The notes under the pieces were generated by a model. It was not told where the DNA came from. It saw nothing but the letters and a program-made list of their open reading frames with translations, and ran no database searches. 64,000 bases of DNA. It comes from Pseudomonas chlororaphis subsp. chlororaphis. Its GTDB lineage: Bacteria; Pseudomonadota; Gammaproteobacteria; Pseudomonadales; Pseudomonadaceae. The stretch covers positions 3,410,001 to 3,474,000 of the forward strand of contig NZ_CP027712.1 of assembly GCF_003945765.1 (NCBI RefSeq). Reading direction: 5' to 3'. How positions within the stretch are numbered: position 1 is the first letter of the stretch; each line of letters opens with the position of its first letter. Shown piece by piece: positions 62,413 through 64,000 of this stretch. Position numbers and translations under genes: made by a program.

Positions 62413-63935
62413 CGCCCGCTACCCTGGGTCTGTAGTTCGGCGCCAGTGCGCAGGGGAGCAGCGGGTATTGCGGTGAATTTGAGGCAGCTTTCGGCAACCG
62501 TTCCTCGGCGCAGCAGCTTGACGTCGCGGAAGTAATCCATCGACATCACCCAGGGCTCGCACGGGCCCTGGCGCGGCATGCTGTCCAAGGCGCGTTGTAC
62601 GTATCCAGCGCCAAAGTCCAGCAAGGGGCGGGTTTCAATTCCGTCCGGGGCCTTGGGCTCGCAAACGTTGTAGCCATGCCCATCCATGAAGCCCAGCAAG
62701 CGACAGAAATGATCGCACAGCAGGCACACTTTCAAGGTCCAGGAAGAGTTTGTGTAGCCCACTGCAAAAGCAAAATTGGGCACGCCGGACAGCATCATGC
62801 CTTTGTAAGCCAGGGTCTTGCTCAGCACCACCGGTTTACCGTCCTTGTGCAAGGTCACTCCACCAAACAGCTGGACATTGAGCCCGGTGGCTGTGATGAC
62901 GATGTCGGCTTTGAGCTCTTGGCCTGATCTGAGCAAAACGCCCGATTCCGTAAACCGCTCGATATGATCGGTGACGACGGAGGCTTTACCCGCACTGATT
63001 GCCTTGAATAAATCGCCTTCAGGAACAGAGCACAGTCGCTGGTCCCAGGGGTTGTAGGGTGGGTTGAAATGAACGTCGACAGGGTAGTCCTTGGGCAGCT
63101 CTTTCTTGGTCAGCCAGAGGAGCAGCTTGCGGGAAAGTTTGGGGAAGCGTTGGCAGAATCCCCAGAAGGCCAGCGTGATCTTGGCGTTCTTGTAGCGTGT
63201 CAGTGAGTAGGCGGTTTGCGCCGGCAGGACTTTGCGTAGAAAGGCTGCAATGGAGTCGGTGGCCGGTTGATTGATGATGTAAGAGGGGGTGCGCTGCAGC
63301 ATGGTGATGCTGGCTACTTTGTCCGCCATGGCCGGAATCAACGTCACGGCCGTTGCTCCGCTGCCAATCACGACCACGCGTTTACCGCTGTAATCCAGGT
63401 CTTCGGGCCAGTGTTGCGGATGGATGATCTGCCCCTTGAATTGCTCTGTGCCTTCAAAGCGAGGGGTGAATCCTTGGTCATAACGATAGTAACCGCCTGC
63501 GCTGAACAGCCAGCGGCATTGAATGGTGCGGGGCTCTGTCGTGTTGCCGTCCTTGACTTTGACCGTCCACAATCCTTTCTCGCTTTCCCAGTCCGCGCAA
63601 AGCACTTTTTGCTGGTACTGGATGCGTTCCTGCAGCCCGTACTCGTCAACGGTCTCGCGCAGATACTCAAGGATGTCTGCGGCGTCCGCCAATGACTTGG
63701 CTTTGGTCCAGGGCTTGAAGTCGAAACCGAAAGTGAAGAGGTCCGAGTCGGAGCGGATGCCGGGGTAACGGAACAAGTCCCAGGTACCACCCGCACGCTC
63801 ACGGGATTCCAGGATCGCAAAGGTTTTGTGAGGCTGATAGCGTCGCAGGTAAGCAGCTGCGCCGATACCCGACACCCCAGCTCCGATGATCAAAACATCC
63901 AGCGGCTCAATCGGAAGAATAGCGTGGGAAGACAT
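62409..63935 (-). CDS. Flavin-binding Baeyer-Villiger monooxygenase (EthA-like)
   Basis: 508 residues. FAD motif [18 protein letters not shown], then [20 protein letters not shown]; the Baeyer-Villiger fingerprint [18 protein letters not shown] motif [15 protein letters not shown]. The sequence [20 protein letters not shown] is very like EthA-type enzymes. It inserts oxygen next to a carbonyl group with NADPH and oxygen, making esters from ketones. A TATAAC box and an AGGAGG ribosome-binding site are readable on the minus strand just upstream (63936-63960), so it probably begins the two-gene operon. Confidence 0.9.
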   Translation of the reverse strand: MSSHAILPIEPLDVLIIGAGVSGIGAAAYLRRYQPHKTFAILESRERAGGTWDLFRYPGIRSDSDLFTFGFDFKPWTKAKSLADAADILEYLRETVDEYGLQERIQYQQKVLCADWESEKGLWTVKVKDGNTTEPRTIQCRWLFSAGGYYRYDQGFTPRFEGTEQFKGQIIHPQHWPEDLDYSGKRVVVIGSGATAVTLIPAMADKVASITMLQRTPSYIINQPATDSIAAFLRKVLPAQTAYSLTRYKNAKITLAFWGFCQRFPKLSRKLLLWLTKKELPKDYPVDVHFNPPYNPWDQRLCSVPEGDLFKAISAGKASVVTDHIERFTESGVLLRSGQELKADIVITATGLNVQLFGGVTLHKDGKPVVLSKTLAYKGMMLSGVPNFAFAVGYTNSSWTLKVCLLCDHFCRLLGFMDGHGYNVCEPKAPDGIETRPLLDFGAGYVQRALDSMPRQGPCEPWVMSMDYFRDVKLLRRGTVAESCLKFTAIPAAPLRTGAELQTQGSGR

Positions 63936-64000
63936 AGCGCCTCCTATTGTTGTGTTATAGAGACTTGTTCGTTTGACTTGATCGCATGACCACGATAAAT

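Overview
The window reads as a chromosomal accessory region of a Pseudomonas, probably of the fluorescens/putida type. The evidence is a GC-rich backbone with typical Pseudomonas codon use, plus recognisable nfxB-mexCD-oprJ, levulinate (lva) and ddp-type gene sets. No rRNA, tRNA or CRISPR array was seen. Two blocks are clearly AT-rich and look acquired: about 9.4-10.2 kb, and about 19.4-23.6 kb.

Layout. 0-9.3 kb: the end of an SDR gene, an NAD(P)-binding oxidoreductase, a TetR repressor, a FadL-like outer-membrane porin, and a divergent RND efflux set (outer-membrane factor on the minus strand; adaptor and pump on the plus strand). Four palindromes with identical 24-bp spacing and ends GTGAC/GTCAC lie before the tetR, fadL, OMF and adaptor genes, so this looks like one small self-contained regulon. 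9.4-10.8 kb: an AT-rich orphan gene preceded by the tail of a lost partner, and an IS3-family relic. 10.8-18 kb: an RpiR regulator, a D-Ala-D-Ala dipeptidase and a complete dipeptide ABC importer (ddpXABCDF-like), then a convergent SDR. 19-26 kb: a decayed HEPN-like gene, a heteromeric transposition core (TniA/TnsB, TniB/TnsC, TniQ), and a divergent tyrosine recombinase plus coiled-coil partner resembling the Tn4651 tnpS/tnpT cointegrate-resolution pair.

26.4-30.6 kb: a second RND pump and adaptor without an outer-membrane gene. 31-43.7 kb: a PqiA-type gene headed by a stray nfxB 5' fragment and a second copy of the nfxB-mexC promoter; a three-helix membrane protein of unknown function; nfxB; and a run mexC-mexD-oprJ-pqiA-pqiB-periplasmic protein, ending at a convergent esrC-like repressor. 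This joins drug efflux and MCE-type lipid transport in one probable transcription unit.

43.9-53.2 kb: a sigma-54 activator divergent from seven genes that match the levulinic acid operon lvaRABCDEFG, with a good -24/-12 promoter in the gap. 53.2-61.3 kb, minus strand: an amine-catabolism cluster (iron alcohol dehydrogenase, putrescine-type permease, aminobutyraldehyde dehydrogenase, two class III aminotransferases, an imine-reductase-like enzyme and a 50-residue membrane peptide). 61.5-63.9 kb: a translationally coupled Baeyer-Villiger monooxygenase and alpha/beta hydrolase, closed by a clear terminator.

Family names rest on motif recognition and memory of homologues; no searches were run.
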